Positions 1 to 6,902 of a stretch of 9,653 bases of DNA are shown piece by piece (the stretch's first letter is position 1; each line of letters starts with the position of its first letter). Made by a program: the position numbers and the translations under genes. Source of the stretch: Dethiosulfatibacter sp. (lineage in GTDB: Bacteria; Bacillota; Clostridia; Tissierellales; Dethiosulfatibacteraceae); assembly GCA_030591825.1 (NCBI GenBank), contig JAUVAG010000019.1:1-9653 (forward strand), in the 5' to 3' direction. Below the pieces are notes generated by a model. That model worked only from the letters and a program-made list of their open reading frames with translations, did not search any database and was not told the origin of the DNA.

Positions 1-116
1 ATAACATCAATCTGGTAATCATAAAACACATACTTCATATATGGCAGAATATAAATGGTTCCACCACTTATTGAGAGTGCTAAAATCGTTAAATATTTTT
101 TCATAGTGTTGTTCAT
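1..116 (-). CDS. MFS transporter, N-terminal fragment (runs off the left edge)
   Basis: The first 38 codons of a minus-strand gene are present. The translation begins MNNTMKKYLTILALSISGGT, followed by IYILPYMKYVFYDY. A short charged N-terminus followed by a hydrophobic segment with a GGT(I/V)Y..LPY signature is the usual first transmembrane helix of a group of clostridial major facilitator superfamily carriers. The ATG is preceded by a perfect AGGAGG with 5-nt spacing. It lies only 13 nt downstream of the acyl-CoA synthetase stop codon, so it is the last visible gene of the catabolic operon. Position in the operon suggests import of the amino acid substrate or export of the acid product; the fragment cannot distinguish these. 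A second ATG at codon 5 is possible but lies further from the ribosome site. Family call is moderately sure, substrate unknown. Confidence 0.68.
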   Translation of the reverse strand, partial: MNNTMKKYLTILALSISGGTIYILPYMKYVFYDYQIDV

Positions 117-121
117 AAATT

Positions 122-127
122 CCTCCT
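122..127 (-). promoter_or_regulatory. Ribosome binding site of the MFS transporter gene
   Basis: AGGAGG read on the minus strand, 5 nt before the ATG at 116-114. It sits in the 13-nt gap after the preceding stop codon and fixes the start of the truncated left-edge gene. Confidence 0.8.
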
Positions 128-129
128 GG

Positions 130-2214
130 TTAACTGTTTCTCACATAAAGTGCATCAACTGCGCAAATTCCCTCTTCATAGACAAAGATTGGGTTTATAT
201 CCAATTCTGTCATACTATTCATGTGTTCCGTTGCAAGTTTTGAAACATTTACAATAGCATCTACAAATGCATCAATATCTGCTGGTTCCGATCCCCTGTA
301 TCCCTTCAACAGCTTGACTCCCTTTAATGAATTAACCATTTTTTCCGCTTCACTTCTCGAAACCGGAGCAAGTCCCAGTGAAGTATCCTTGAAAACCTCT
401 ACAAACACTCCACCCAGTCCACACATTATGCAAGGTCCAAGCTGAGGATCATTCTTTACACCAATAATCATTTCTATTCCACTTTTAACCATATTGCTTA
501 ACTGCACTCCATTGATGACAGCATCATCCTTGTATTTCAGCGCATTCTCTATTATATCACTATATGCATCCACTACCTCATCAACATGGTTCAGATTGAG
601 TTTGACACAGCCTGCATCAGATTTATGCATGATATCAGGACTGTCAATTTTTGCAACCAGTGGATATCCCATTTCTTTTGCTAGTTCTTCTACCTGGTTG
701 AGACTTTTAACAACTTCAGTCCTAGGAAAAGGAATGCCATATGATCCCACTATCTTTTTACTCTCCGATTCGCTTAAGGGGTTGATCTTACCTATATTTC
801 CACTTGGAACTTTAACTTCAAGGTCATGCTCGGAAGCATCATAGGCAACGAAATCCGATATATTCTTCAACACCTTGAATGCATAGTTTGATGTCGGTAA
901 AACAGGTACTCCTACTTTCTCAAGTCTTTCGCTATACTCGGCATTTCTTGTGTTTTCAGTGAAGGGAATCATTACAACTGGTTTAGCCTTTGGATCCCTC
1001 ATCACTTTTTCAAGGCTCTGGGTCATATACTTTATGGCCGGATCTGCTATTTCCTGAAGGAGTGTATACCCAACAGCAACAAGTCCAACTTCAGGATCTA
1101 TCATTACTATATCAAGAGCTTCAGCATACTTGTCAACATCATATGACAAAGTTGCAGTCATATCCAAAGGATTATTGGGAGAAGCATATTCAGGCAGTAA
1201 ATCATTCAGTCTATTGACTGTTTCCAAGTCAAAATCCGCATATTCAATTCCGTGGATTTCTCCAAGATCTGCACAGATTCCAGTTTCTCCACCAGAAAGG
1301 TTCATTGAAGCAATTTTTGGCTTATCAGGCATTTTCTTCAAAATTGCCATTGCCATACAGGTAGACATAAGTTCTTCCAGATCATCAACTCTAATTACAC
1401 CGAATTTTCTAAACAATGCATCATATACCTTGTCAGTACCAGACAAACTACCTGTGTGGGATGCTGCAATTTCCTGTCCTTTTTGAGATCTTCCTGTCTT
1501 CAATACTACAATAGGTTTCCTTATTATTGCAGCCTTCTTCAATGCTTCTACAAAGGGCTCTGTATCCTTTATCCCTTCAAGATACATTGCTATTACCTTT
1601 GTGTCCTTGTCTTCTACCAGAAAATCAAGATACTCTTCCATGGTTACTACCGAACTGTTTCCTGCAGATATGGCATATGAAAATTTCATCTTTGGACTGT
1701 CCATCATCGACAATGCAAGCTGACCGCTCTGGGAAACAAATCCTACACTTCCGCTCCTGTCCCTTTCCTCCGAAATGAAGGCAAAGGATGAAACCATATC
1801 ATTATAATTAAAGAATCCTGCACAATTTGGACCCATAAGAGCAATATCAAGAGACCTACAAGTAGCTATAAGGGATTCTTCTCTTTCTATCCCTTCTTCA
1901 GTTCCTGTTTCCGAATAACCGCTGGCAAATACCACGGCAGCTCCTGCACCTTTATCTTTGGCTTCCTGAAGAATATCTTCAACGGTATGAACAGGTGTAC
2001 AAATAACAACCAGGTCAATACTTTCCGGAAGGTCCGATATGGATTTATAGCACTTTACTCCAAAAACTTCACTTCTTCTGGGATTGACGAAATAGTATTT
2101 GTCTTCAAACATGTATGTCATCACATTTCTGCAAGTATCTCCACCAAAACCCTCTTTCTCACTGGCTCCAACTATGACTATTTTTTCCGGTTTAAGCAAC
2201 TTGTTAATATTCAT
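130..2214 (-). CDS. ADP-forming acyl-CoA synthetase (acetate-CoA ligase family), alpha-beta fusion
   Basis: This 694-residue protein has the full architecture of single-chain NDP-forming acyl-CoA synthetases. A CoA-binding Rossmann domain comes first (IVIVGAS at 12-18), then two succinyl-CoA-ligase-like domains with GPNCAGF (128-134) and SQSGQLA (161-167). The phosphorylated histidine motif AASHTGSLSG places the catalytic His at 253. The C-terminal half is an ATP-grasp domain (about 480-694) with PDIMHKSDAG (His530, probably the second phosphate-shuttling His) and ELDINP (670-675). The family reaction is acyl-CoA + ADP + Pi = acid + CoA + ATP, a cytosolic substrate-level phosphorylation. The ATG overlaps the end of the gamma-subunit gene by 11 nt and is preceded by GAGGAA, indicating translational coupling. 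Next to a 2-oxoacid oxidoreductase it most likely turns branched or other acyl-CoA into acid plus ATP. Acyl range cannot be read from sequence; acetyl-CoA is also possible. Confidence 0.93.
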   Translation of the reverse strand: MNINKLLKPEKIVIVGASEKEGFGGDTCRNVMTYMFEDKYYFVNPRRSEVFGVKCYKSISDLPESIDLVVICTPVHTVEDILQEAKDKGAGAAVVFASGYSETGTEEGIEREESLIATCRSLDIALMGPNCAGFFNYNDMVSSFAFISEERDRSGSVGFVSQSGQLALSMMDSPKMKFSYAISAGNSSVVTMEEYLDFLVEDKDTKVIAMYLEGIKDTEPFVEALKKAAIIRKPIVVLKTGRSQKGQEIAASHTGSLSGTDKVYDALFRKFGVIRVDDLEELMSTCMAMAILKKMPDKPKIASMNLSGGETGICADLGEIHGIEYADFDLETVNRLNDLLPEYASPNNPLDMTATLSYDVDKYAEALDIVMIDPEVGLVAVGYTLLQEIADPAIKYMTQSLEKVMRDPKAKPVVMIPFTENTRNAEYSERLEKVGVPVLPTSNYAFKVLKNISDFVAYDASEHDLEVKVPSGNIGKINPLSESESKKIVGSYGIPFPRTEVVKSLNQVEELAKEMGYPLVAKIDSPDIMHKSDAGCVKLNLNHVDEVVDAYSDIIENALKYKDDAVINGVQLSNMVKSGIEMIIGVKNDPQLGPCIMCGLGGVFVEVFKDTSLGLAPVSRSEAEKMVNSLKGVKLLKGYRGSEPADIDAFVDAIVNVSKLATEHMNSMTELDINPIFVYEEGICAVDALYVRNS

Positions 2215-2749
2215 TCAAATTCCTCGCCTTGTTCATTCCCTCTCTAAAGCAAACAGAATTTAGAGGATTGTTCTTACCCTTTGCCCTGAAAAATTCATTT
2301 ACCCCTGAAAGCATTATACTACCTTCAAAGAGTTTTTCAGTAGATGCAAGAGCTCCAAGCATTACAATATTTGCGCCTTTTGGATTTTTTATCCATTCTG
2401 CTATGGCCGTAGCCTCGACACCTACTACCTTAATGTCATCTCTGAAATTCCAGTTCTTAATAAGACTCTCGTTGATAACTACAATTCCACCCTCCCTTAC
2501 CATAGGCTCAAATTTTTCTACAGACGGAGTATTCATGGCTAAAAGTATATCTATTTTTTTGACAAAAGGACTGGCTATCCTTCCATCAGATATCTTAAGA
2601 TTGCAGTTTGCAGTTCCACCTCTCATTTCAGAACCGTAGGATGGAATCCATGTAACATTTTTATCATTGTTCATTCCAGTTTTTGCAAGTATAAGCCCTG
2701 CAGTCAGTACTCCCTGACCGCCGAATCCTGCACATATAATATCAGGCAT
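2204..2749 (-). CDS. 2-oxoacid:ferredoxin oxidoreductase, gamma subunit (VOR/KOR type)
   Basis: This 181-residue protein matches the PorG/KorC/VorC gamma family in length and motifs: an N-terminal MPDIICAGFGGQGV loop (GFGGQG about 8-13) followed by SYGSEMRGGTANC (about 38-50), both family hallmarks. In the complex it supports CoA and thiamine-diphosphate chemistry carried out by the alpha and beta subunits. I chose the ATG at 2749 because it is preceded by GGAGA and starts exactly at the conserved MPDI. An upstream in-frame start at 2785 would add 12 residues without homology and overlap the beta gene more deeply. The chosen start overlaps the beta-subunit stop by 8 nt (ATG and TGA interlocked), a coupling signal. 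It carries no iron-sulfur motif, so electron transfer depends on the separate ferredoxin-like subunit encoded upstream. Confidence 0.92.
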   Translation of the reverse strand: MPDIICAGFGGQGVLTAGLILAKTGMNNDKNVTWIPSYGSEMRGGTANCNLKISDGRIASPFVKKIDILLAMNTPSVEKFEPMVREGGIVVINESLIKNWNFRDDIKVVGVEATAIAEWIKNPKGANIVMLGALASTEKLFEGSIMLSGVNEFFRAKGKNNPLNSVCFREGMNKARNLNEY

Positions 2750-3482
2750 TGTCTCCTCTCCTTTCTGCATAAACACCCATTTCATAGGTTTTTACGACTG
2801 TTTCACGAATATGTTTCATTGAATCCTGAGGGGATTTATTCCAGTTTGTCGGACAGGGTGACAATACTTCAACAAAACTGTACCCTTCCTTGTTTTTTTG
2901 TGCTTCAAATGCTTCTCGTATATATTTTTTTGTCTTCATTATATTTGCATTTCCATCAACAGATCCACGTGCAAGGTATGCAACATCCAATGTCTTCATA
3001 AGATTAATGACATTTAGTGGAGCTCCTGTAGCCATAATATCCCTTCCCTTTGGAGAAGTCGTAGTCCTTTGTCCTTCAAGGGTAGTAGGAGCCATCTGGC
3101 CACCTGTCATTCCAAAATTTCCGTTGTTTACAAATATTACTGTAATATTATCATTTCTTATGGCAGCATACATAGTCTCAGAAAAACCAATGGCAAGTGC
3201 ATCACCATCTCCCTGGTAGGAGAACACCATATTGTCAGGACGGCAGTTCTTAACTCCCACTGCCACTGCAGCAGCTCTTCCGTGCTGCGCCTGAATACAG
3301 TCAATTCCAAAAGTGTCGGGCATAAGAGAAGCACACCCTACTGCTATTGCCCCAATGGCCTTCTTTTCTTCCCCCATTTCCTCTAAAACTTCCGCCACTA
3401 ACCTGTTGATAATTCCATGACCGCAGCCAGGACAATATTTATTATCTACAAAACAGGCTTCAGGTTTACTTTTAATAACCAT
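2742..3482 (-). CDS. 2-oxoacid:ferredoxin oxidoreductase, beta subunit (thiamine diphosphate-binding)
   Basis: A 246-residue beta subunit. The N-terminal CPGCGHG (17-23) is the usual signature. The thiamine diphosphate/Mg site is visible as GDGDALAIG (91-99) followed after about 20 residues by VNNGNFGMTGGQ (118-129). A closing LSPCPTNW segment (about 198-205) is typical of the KorB/VorB-like group. It catalyses oxidative decarboxylation of a 2-oxoacid to acyl-CoA and CO2 with the alpha subunit. The stop of the alpha gene and the start of this one share a base (TAATG). A strong AAGGAGG (3490-3496 on the minus strand) lies 7 nt upstream, inside the end of the alpha gene. Family assignment is sure. 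The exact 2-oxoacid, branched-chain or 2-oxoglutarate, is inferred from neighbours only. Confidence 0.95.
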   Translation of the reverse strand: MVIKSKPEACFVDNKYCPGCGHGIINRLVAEVLEEMGEEKKAIGAIAVGCASLMPDTFGIDCIQAQHGRAAAVAVGVKNCRPDNMVFSYQGDGDALAIGFSETMYAAIRNDNITVIFVNNGNFGMTGGQMAPTTLEGQRTTTSPKGRDIMATGAPLNVINLMKTLDVAYLARGSVDGNANIMKTKKYIREAFEAQKNKEGYSFVEVLSPCPTNWNKSPQDSMKHIRETVVKTYEMGVYAERRGDNA

Positions 3483-4543
3483 TATATAACCTCCTTTGCT
3501 TTTCCATCTACAATTTCCAGAATGGATTCAACTACATCTTCCACTTCATAAAGTTCAGTACCACCTGTTATTCCATATACAGGAACCTTCATCCTTGAAG
3601 CAAGAGCAACATCTTCCGCCATTTGGGAAAGCTTCGTCATTTCAACTGATATAAGTCCCTTAACATCTTTTAGTCCTTCAAATGCCTTAACAGGAAACGG
3701 ATATAGAGAAATAGGACGTATTAGACCCGCCTTGATTCCTTTTTTTCTGACAGCTTCAACAGCCTCTATACTAATTCTTGAAGATATACCGTAAGCAACA
3801 AGAACATATTCTGCATCTTCAGTATGAAACTCTTCCCATAGCTGCTCATTTTCTTCTATAGTCTTGTATTTTTTCGAAATATATTCATCAAAGTTATCCA
3901 TATAGTACATATTTGATGTAATACGATTAAACTTCCTTTCTCCTTTTCCACTTGCCGTCCAATCATACTTGTCCGGGTCATGGTCAATAATCTTGGGAAG
4001 ATCAACAGGTTCCATCATCTGCCCTATGGAAGCATCCGATAGCAATGTGACTGGATTTCGATATTCCTCTGCTTTATCAAATCCAAGCCTTACAAGATCA
4101 GCTGCCTCCTGTACGGAAGCTGGCGCATAGACTATTGAACGGTAATCACCATGTCCTCCATTTTTTACAGTTTGCCAATAATCACTCTGTCCCACAAAAA
4201 TGTCTCCAAGTCCTGAGCCGTAACGCATAACATTTACTAGAAGACAAGGAAGCTCTGCCGATGCTATATACGAAATCCCTTCCTGCAACAAACTGTAACC
4301 AGGACCTGACGAACTGGTCATAGTTCTAAATCCTGTAGCTGCGGCCCCATAAACCATGCTTATTCCTGCAAGTTCCGATTCGCTTTGTATAAACACACCA
4401 TCTTCCTCAGGCATTCTCCAAGATAGATATTCCAATATTTCACTCTGTGGTGTAATAGGGTATCCAGCAAAGAATTTACAACCCGCTCTCACTGCAGCTT
4501 CAGCAATTGCTTCATTTCCCTTCATCAATTGTTTATCCATCAT
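3482..4543 (-). CDS. 2-oxoacid:ferredoxin oxidoreductase, alpha subunit (VOR-type)
   Basis: A 353-residue alpha subunit. MKGNEAIAEAAVRAG near the start, GYPITPQSE (28-36), the Glu-containing SESELAGI (54-61) and TSSSGPG (76-82) form the PFOR domain-I pattern that cradles thiamine diphosphate. The stretch GQSDYWQTVKNGGHGDYR (about 118-135) is what I recall from proteins annotated as 3-methyl-2-oxobutanoate (2-oxoisovalerate) oxidoreductase VorB. This makes branched-chain 2-oxoacids the favoured substrates, though KGOR alpha subunits share the overall plan. A C-terminal transketolase-like domain (about 245-345) is present. The start overlaps the ferredoxin stop (TAATGATG). Two adjacent ATGs are possible; GAGGTG lies 2 nt before the first and 5 nt before the second (position 4540), so the second may be the one used. 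Confidence 0.94.
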   Translation of the reverse strand: MMDKQLMKGNEAIAEAAVRAGCKFFAGYPITPQSEILEYLSWRMPEEDGVFIQSESELAGISMVYGAAATGFRTMTSSSGPGYSLLQEGISYIASAELPCLLVNVMRYGSGLGDIFVGQSDYWQTVKNGGHGDYRSIVYAPASVQEAADLVRLGFDKAEEYRNPVTLLSDASIGQMMEPVDLPKIIDHDPDKYDWTASGKGERKFNRITSNMYYMDNFDEYISKKYKTIEENEQLWEEFHTEDAEYVLVAYGISSRISIEAVEAVRKKGIKAGLIRPISLYPFPVKAFEGLKDVKGLISVEMTKLSQMAEDVALASRMKVPVYGITGGTELYEVEDVVESILEIVDGKAKEVI

Positions 4544-4752
4544 TACACCTCACACTCATGTATTTCAAACACATAATCTGGACATACGTTATAGCATATT
4601 CCACATACTATGCATTTTTCTTCATCAACAACTACTGTAGGATATCCCTTACTGTTGATTTTACCATTAACTTTTATAGCGTCTTTGGGACAATTGTCCT
4701 CGCAATATTTACAACTTTTACAGCTTTCAACATTTGTAATCAGTTTTTTCAA
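4543..4752 (-). CDS. 2x[4Fe-4S] ferredoxin-like (delta) subunit of the 2-oxoacid oxidoreductase
   Basis: A 69-residue protein with two classical cluster motifs: CxxCxxCxxxCP at Cys11-14-17-21 and again at Cys47-50-53-57. It is the electron-transferring delta subunit, or a dedicated ferredoxin, that accepts the electrons released on decarboxylation and passes them to soluble ferredoxin. The start codon is TTG rather than ATG, supported by GGAGG (4759-4763, minus strand) 6 nt before it; no ATG start fits upstream of the first cysteine motif. It lies 14 nt after the dehydrogenase stop and overlaps the alpha-subunit start by one base. Placing delta before alpha, beta and gamma is a common VOR/KOR order. 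The weak start codon could lower its level relative to the dehydrogenase, which is inference. Confidence 0.92.
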   Translation of the reverse strand: MKKLITNVESCKSCKYCEDNCPKDAIKVNGKINSKGYPTVVVDEEKCIVCGICYNVCPDYVFEIHECEV

Positions 4753-4763
4753 TTTCAGCCTCC
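4753..4763 (-). promoter_or_regulatory. Ribosome binding site that supports a TTG start
   Basis: GGAGG at 4759-4763 and a 6-nt spacer lead to the TTG at 4752-4750. The signal lies in the 14-nt gap after the dehydrogenase stop codon and is the reason for accepting a non-ATG start for the ferredoxin. Confidence 0.75.
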
Positions 4764-4766
4764 ATC

Positions 4767-5915
4767 TTATATGTCTGGTGTATCAAATACATCAGGTTTA
4801 AATAAATCCCGGGCAACAGCTCTATGGCTTATGTTTCTTTTATCCGCTTCTTCAAACATAAGTCTTGTATTCTTTCTTATTAGAGAAGTTGTATCATCAA
4901 CTATTTCATTTGGAACGGGATTCACTAGTCCAAATACAAGAGCTTCATAAATTCTAATTCCACCTAGGTTTGCAACAAAATCAACGCATACATCTACATT
5001 ATTCTTGAAAAGCACTTCATCAGCTTCCGCCGTTACAGGTATATTCGCCGCCTCAACTATTAGGGAAGCTTTAACCTTATCAACATTATCCATATTTATT
5101 ACATCTTCAAGAGCTGCAGGTACCAATATGTCACAATCAACATCAAGCCATTCCACATTGCGCCTTACTGTGTAGTTATCCTCAAAAGCTGTAGGATCCA
5201 TTTCACCCTTAGGTTTTCTTGTAGCAATAAGTTTCTCCACATCTAGTCCTTCCTGACATTCAACCAGAAGATTTGCATCTGCAACGCCTACAACCTTATA
5301 ACCCATCTGATCAAGATTGTTTGCCATACTCGCTCCAACACATCCGAATCCTTGAATTACAACTTTTGCGCCATCTTTTCCCTTCCTGTATCTCCATGCT
5401 TCATCCAAAGAATGAGCACATCCGTATCCAGTTATCATGTCATACATCTTGAATCCGTCGTAAGTCATATCACATGCTTCATCATGATTTCTGATAAACT
5501 GCTGAATCTTTACATCTTCTTTCATTGCTTTAGTTTGAGGCAAACCTATTCCCATATCATCTAGGATTCCAAGAACATCGCTATAGTCTACTCCCAGGTC
5601 TCCACCAATGGATACACCGGCCTTGATATATGGAGCCATTGCATTCAAGTATCTTCTCAATACATCTTTAGCATCTGGAGCTTTATAATCATAAGCTATT
5701 CCGCCCTTGCATCCACCTGTAGTTTCAGATTCACAAGCCTTATATTTATAACCCATAGTAGTGGCTAGTCTTACAACCTCTTCTTTTGTAACCGTAGGAT
5801 GCATTCTTGTTCCACCGCCACAATAATGGTTAACAAAATTATAAGCACACAACCACCCCTTCGCATCACTTTCCGTATCATTCCATTCAACAACTGCATA
5901 TGGTTTTTGATCCAT
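4767..5915 (-). CDS. Glu/Leu/Phe/Val dehydrogenase family amino acid dehydrogenase, specificity uncertain
   Basis: A 382-residue protein of the glutamate/leucine/phenylalanine/valine dehydrogenase superfamily. The N-terminal substrate domain has CGGGTRMHP (32-40), MGYKYK (54-59), the catalytic-lysine motif GGCKGGI (Lys70) and GGDLGV (Asp106, the expected general acid/base). The C-terminal Rossmann domain has GFGCVG (189-194) followed by an Asp in VADAN, which suggests NAD preference. EAANIPVT and DFVANLGG match the GDH-type C-terminal region. It is shorter than typical hexameric GDH (about 420) and close to leucine dehydrogenase in size. The first GDH motif, usually KGGIR, is replaced by a leucine-dehydrogenase-like GGTRM. 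As first gene of the operon it would oxidatively deaminate the amino acid feeding the oxidoreductase. The ATG has AGGAGG with 7-nt spacing. Family sure; substrate not. Confidence 0.9.
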   Translation of the reverse strand: MDQKPYAVVEWNDTESDAKGWLCAYNFVNHYCGGGTRMHPTVTKEEVVRLATTMGYKYKACESETTGGCKGGIAYDYKAPDAKDVLRRYLNAMAPYIKAGVSIGGDLGVDYSDVLGILDDMGIGLPQTKAMKEDVKIQQFIRNHDEACDMTYDGFKMYDMITGYGCAHSLDEAWRYRKGKDGAKVVIQGFGCVGASMANNLDQMGYKVVGVADANLLVECQEGLDVEKLIATRKPKGEMDPTAFEDNYTVRRNVEWLDVDCDILVPAALEDVINMDNVDKVKASLIVEAANIPVTAEADEVLFKNNVDVCVDFVANLGGIRIYEALVFGLVNPVPNEIVDDTTSLIRKNTRLMFEEADKRNISHRAVARDLFKPDVFDTPDI

Positions 5916-5922
5916 GATAAAA

Positions 5923-5928
5923 CCTCCT
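5923..5928 (-). promoter_or_regulatory. Ribosome binding site of the first operon gene
   Basis: AGGAGG on the minus strand, 7 nt before the ATG at 5915-5913. A perfect Shine-Dalgarno match, in line with high expression of the dehydrogenase. Confidence 0.85.
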
Positions 5929-5961
5929 GAAATATTTTGTGTTTAAAGTTAAAGTACTTTA

Positions 5962-5979
5962 TGTATACAATTATACGTA
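5962..5979. promoter_or_regulatory. Candidate GntR-type operator at the operon start site
   Basis: TGTATACA (5962-5969) is a perfect 8-bp palindrome, and GTATA..TATAC (5963-5967 and 5972-5976) forms an overlapping inverted repeat across the -10 box. TACGTA follows at 5974-5979. The GTATAC core recurs in the same intergenic region at 6138-6143. FadR-subfamily regulators commonly bind short palindromes with GT..AC spacing. Location between the -10 and the predicted start suits repression by the divergently encoded regulator. Binding is inferred. Confidence 0.5.
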
Positions 5980-5998
5980 AACCAAAAGCCTTTGTCAA
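5970..5998 (-). promoter_or_regulatory. Sigma-A-type promoter of the amino-acid catabolic operon
   Basis: On the minus strand TTGACA (5993-5998) and TATAAT (5970-5975) are separated by exactly 17 nt, a full consensus match. Predicted transcription starts near 5963, giving a leader of about 48 nt. The palindrome TGTATACA lies immediately downstream of the -10 box and would cover the start site. A perfect promoter under a start-site operator is the usual layout of a strong, repressed operon. Confidence 0.85.
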
Positions 5999-6132
5999 AT
6001 CCATTTTTAAAAATTCTTCAATCGTTTCTATTTTTTCAAGCATTTATGTTGACATATGAACATTTTATCAATTTAAAACAATGATGAAATTCTTTTTAAT
6101 TGGTGTATATTTTCTTTTGTTTGATCGCGTAT

Positions 6133-6148
6133 TTGACGTATACGTTAA
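6133..6148. promoter_or_regulatory. Second GTATAC-core near-palindrome, candidate regulator operator
   Basis: ACGTATACGT (6136-6145) is a perfect 10-bp palindrome, extended to TTG..TAA with one mismatched pair, so 14 of 16 positions are symmetric. It shares GTATAC with the element at the operon start site and TATACGT with 5972-5978. It lies about 46 bp upstream of the regulator -35 box and about 135 bp upstream of the operon -35 box. It could serve cooperative binding or looping; this is inference. Confidence 0.45.
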
Positions 6149-6193
6149 TATATTCACAATTAAAACCATTAAACAAATACACAAACTCGCCAA

Positions 6194-6222
6194 TTGACAT
6201 AATGTATGAAATAATATAAAAT
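6194..6222 (+). promoter_or_regulatory. Promoter of the GntR-family regulator gene
   Basis: TTGACA (6194-6199), a 17-nt spacer and TAAAAT (6217-6222, five of six consensus) precede the gene. Predicted start is near 6229, leaving a leader of only about 20 nt that includes the AAGGAG ribosome site. Confidence 0.7.
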
Positions 6223-6250
6223 ATGAGTATAAAAAAGGAGTGAACATTCA

Positions 6251-6889
6251 ATGCAAACATCATCACTTACGGAACAAGTAACGAAATCAATACTTGATAA
6301 AATACAGCATCACGAATTGACGGTAGACATCATATTTACCGAACAACAGATTTGCGACGAGCTTGGTATAAGCAGGACTCCCGTTAGAGAAGCCCTTATT
6401 AAGCTAACTTCTGATCATATAATAAAAAAAATACCCCGAAAAGGGTATTCAATAATAGAGCTTGAAGATAAAGCAAAAATTAATTTATATACAATAATAG
6501 CCACACTGGATGCCCTTGCTGCAACTCTGTCAATAAATAACATGACCGAAGAAGACTATCTAAAGATGGAAGAAACCTGCGATAAGCTAGACATTGCCAT
6601 TAAGTATACAAACTACAACGACTACTATTCTCTTCAGGATGAATTTCACCTTATATATATAGAAAAATGCGACAACTTGAAACTTATAGACATGCTTAAG
6701 AACCTATCTTCAGGTCCTGTTCACCGTTCTTATATCAGCGATGACACAGAAAGACTCTTCAAAGCCTTAAATGAATCAAACGAAGAACACAGGGAAATAG
6801 TAAATCTTTTTAGACATAAAAAAAGTCAGGAACTGGAACAATTCCTAAAAAACGTTCATTGGGATACAAAATACCCCGACATGATTTAA
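6251..6889 (+). CDS. GntR family (FadR subfamily) transcriptional regulator
   Basis: A 212-residue protein with an N-terminal winged helix-turn-helix (about 6-70). Its recognition segment LGISRTPVREAL (38-49) is the textbook GntR signature, followed by the wing IPRKGYSI (61-68). The rest is an all-helical FCD-type effector domain with DEFH (Asp130, His133) and EEHREIV (His180), positions where FCD proteins bind a metal and a small carboxylate ligand; a possible third ligand is His158. It is transcribed divergently from the amino-acid catabolic operon and is therefore its likely local regulator. Effector candidates are the amino acid, the 2-oxoacid or the acid product. AAGGAG lies 10 nt before the ATG. 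Family call is sure, target and ligand are inferred. Confidence 0.92.
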   Translation: MQTSSLTEQVTKSILDKIQHHELTVDIIFTEQQICDELGISRTPVREALIKLTSDHIIKKIPRKGYSIIELEDKAKINLYTIIATLDALAATLSINNMTEEDYLKMEETCDKLDIAIKYTNYNDYYSLQDEFHLIYIEKCDNLKLIDMLKNLSSGPVHRSYISDDTERLFKALNESNEEHREIVNLFRHKKSQELEQFLKNVHWDTKYPDMI

Positions 6890-6902
6890 ATCAAGTATAT
6901 AA

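Larger units (their letters stand above)
5980..6250. other. Divergent intergenic region between the operon and its regulator
   Basis: Together with the operator and leader below 5980 this gene-free stretch is about 335 bp and very AT-rich. It carries the operon -35 box at 5993-5998, the near-palindrome at 6133-6148, and the regulator promoter at 6194-6222. A further plus-strand TTGACA (6049-6054) with TTTAAA 17 nt downstream (6072-6077) is a weak alternative promoter. I see no convincing riboswitch, RNA gene or transposon end. A 90-codon minus-strand reading frame running into the region has no ribosome site of note and overlaps the promoter, so it was not annotated. Confidence 0.6.

Noticed and set aside
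3482..4543. Pyruvate:ferredoxin oxidoreductase as identity of the complex
   Set aside because: Subunit order, the separate small ferredoxin and the GGHGDYR region of the alpha subunit fit VOR/KOR better than pyruvate enzymes, which in Clostridia are usually single fused chains of about 1170 residues.
5771..6043. 90-codon minus-strand reading frame extending from the operon promoter into the dehydrogenase gene
   Set aside because: It overlaps the promoter, leader and start of the dehydrogenase in another frame, and its C-terminal half is an out-of-frame read of that gene. No ribosome site supports it.
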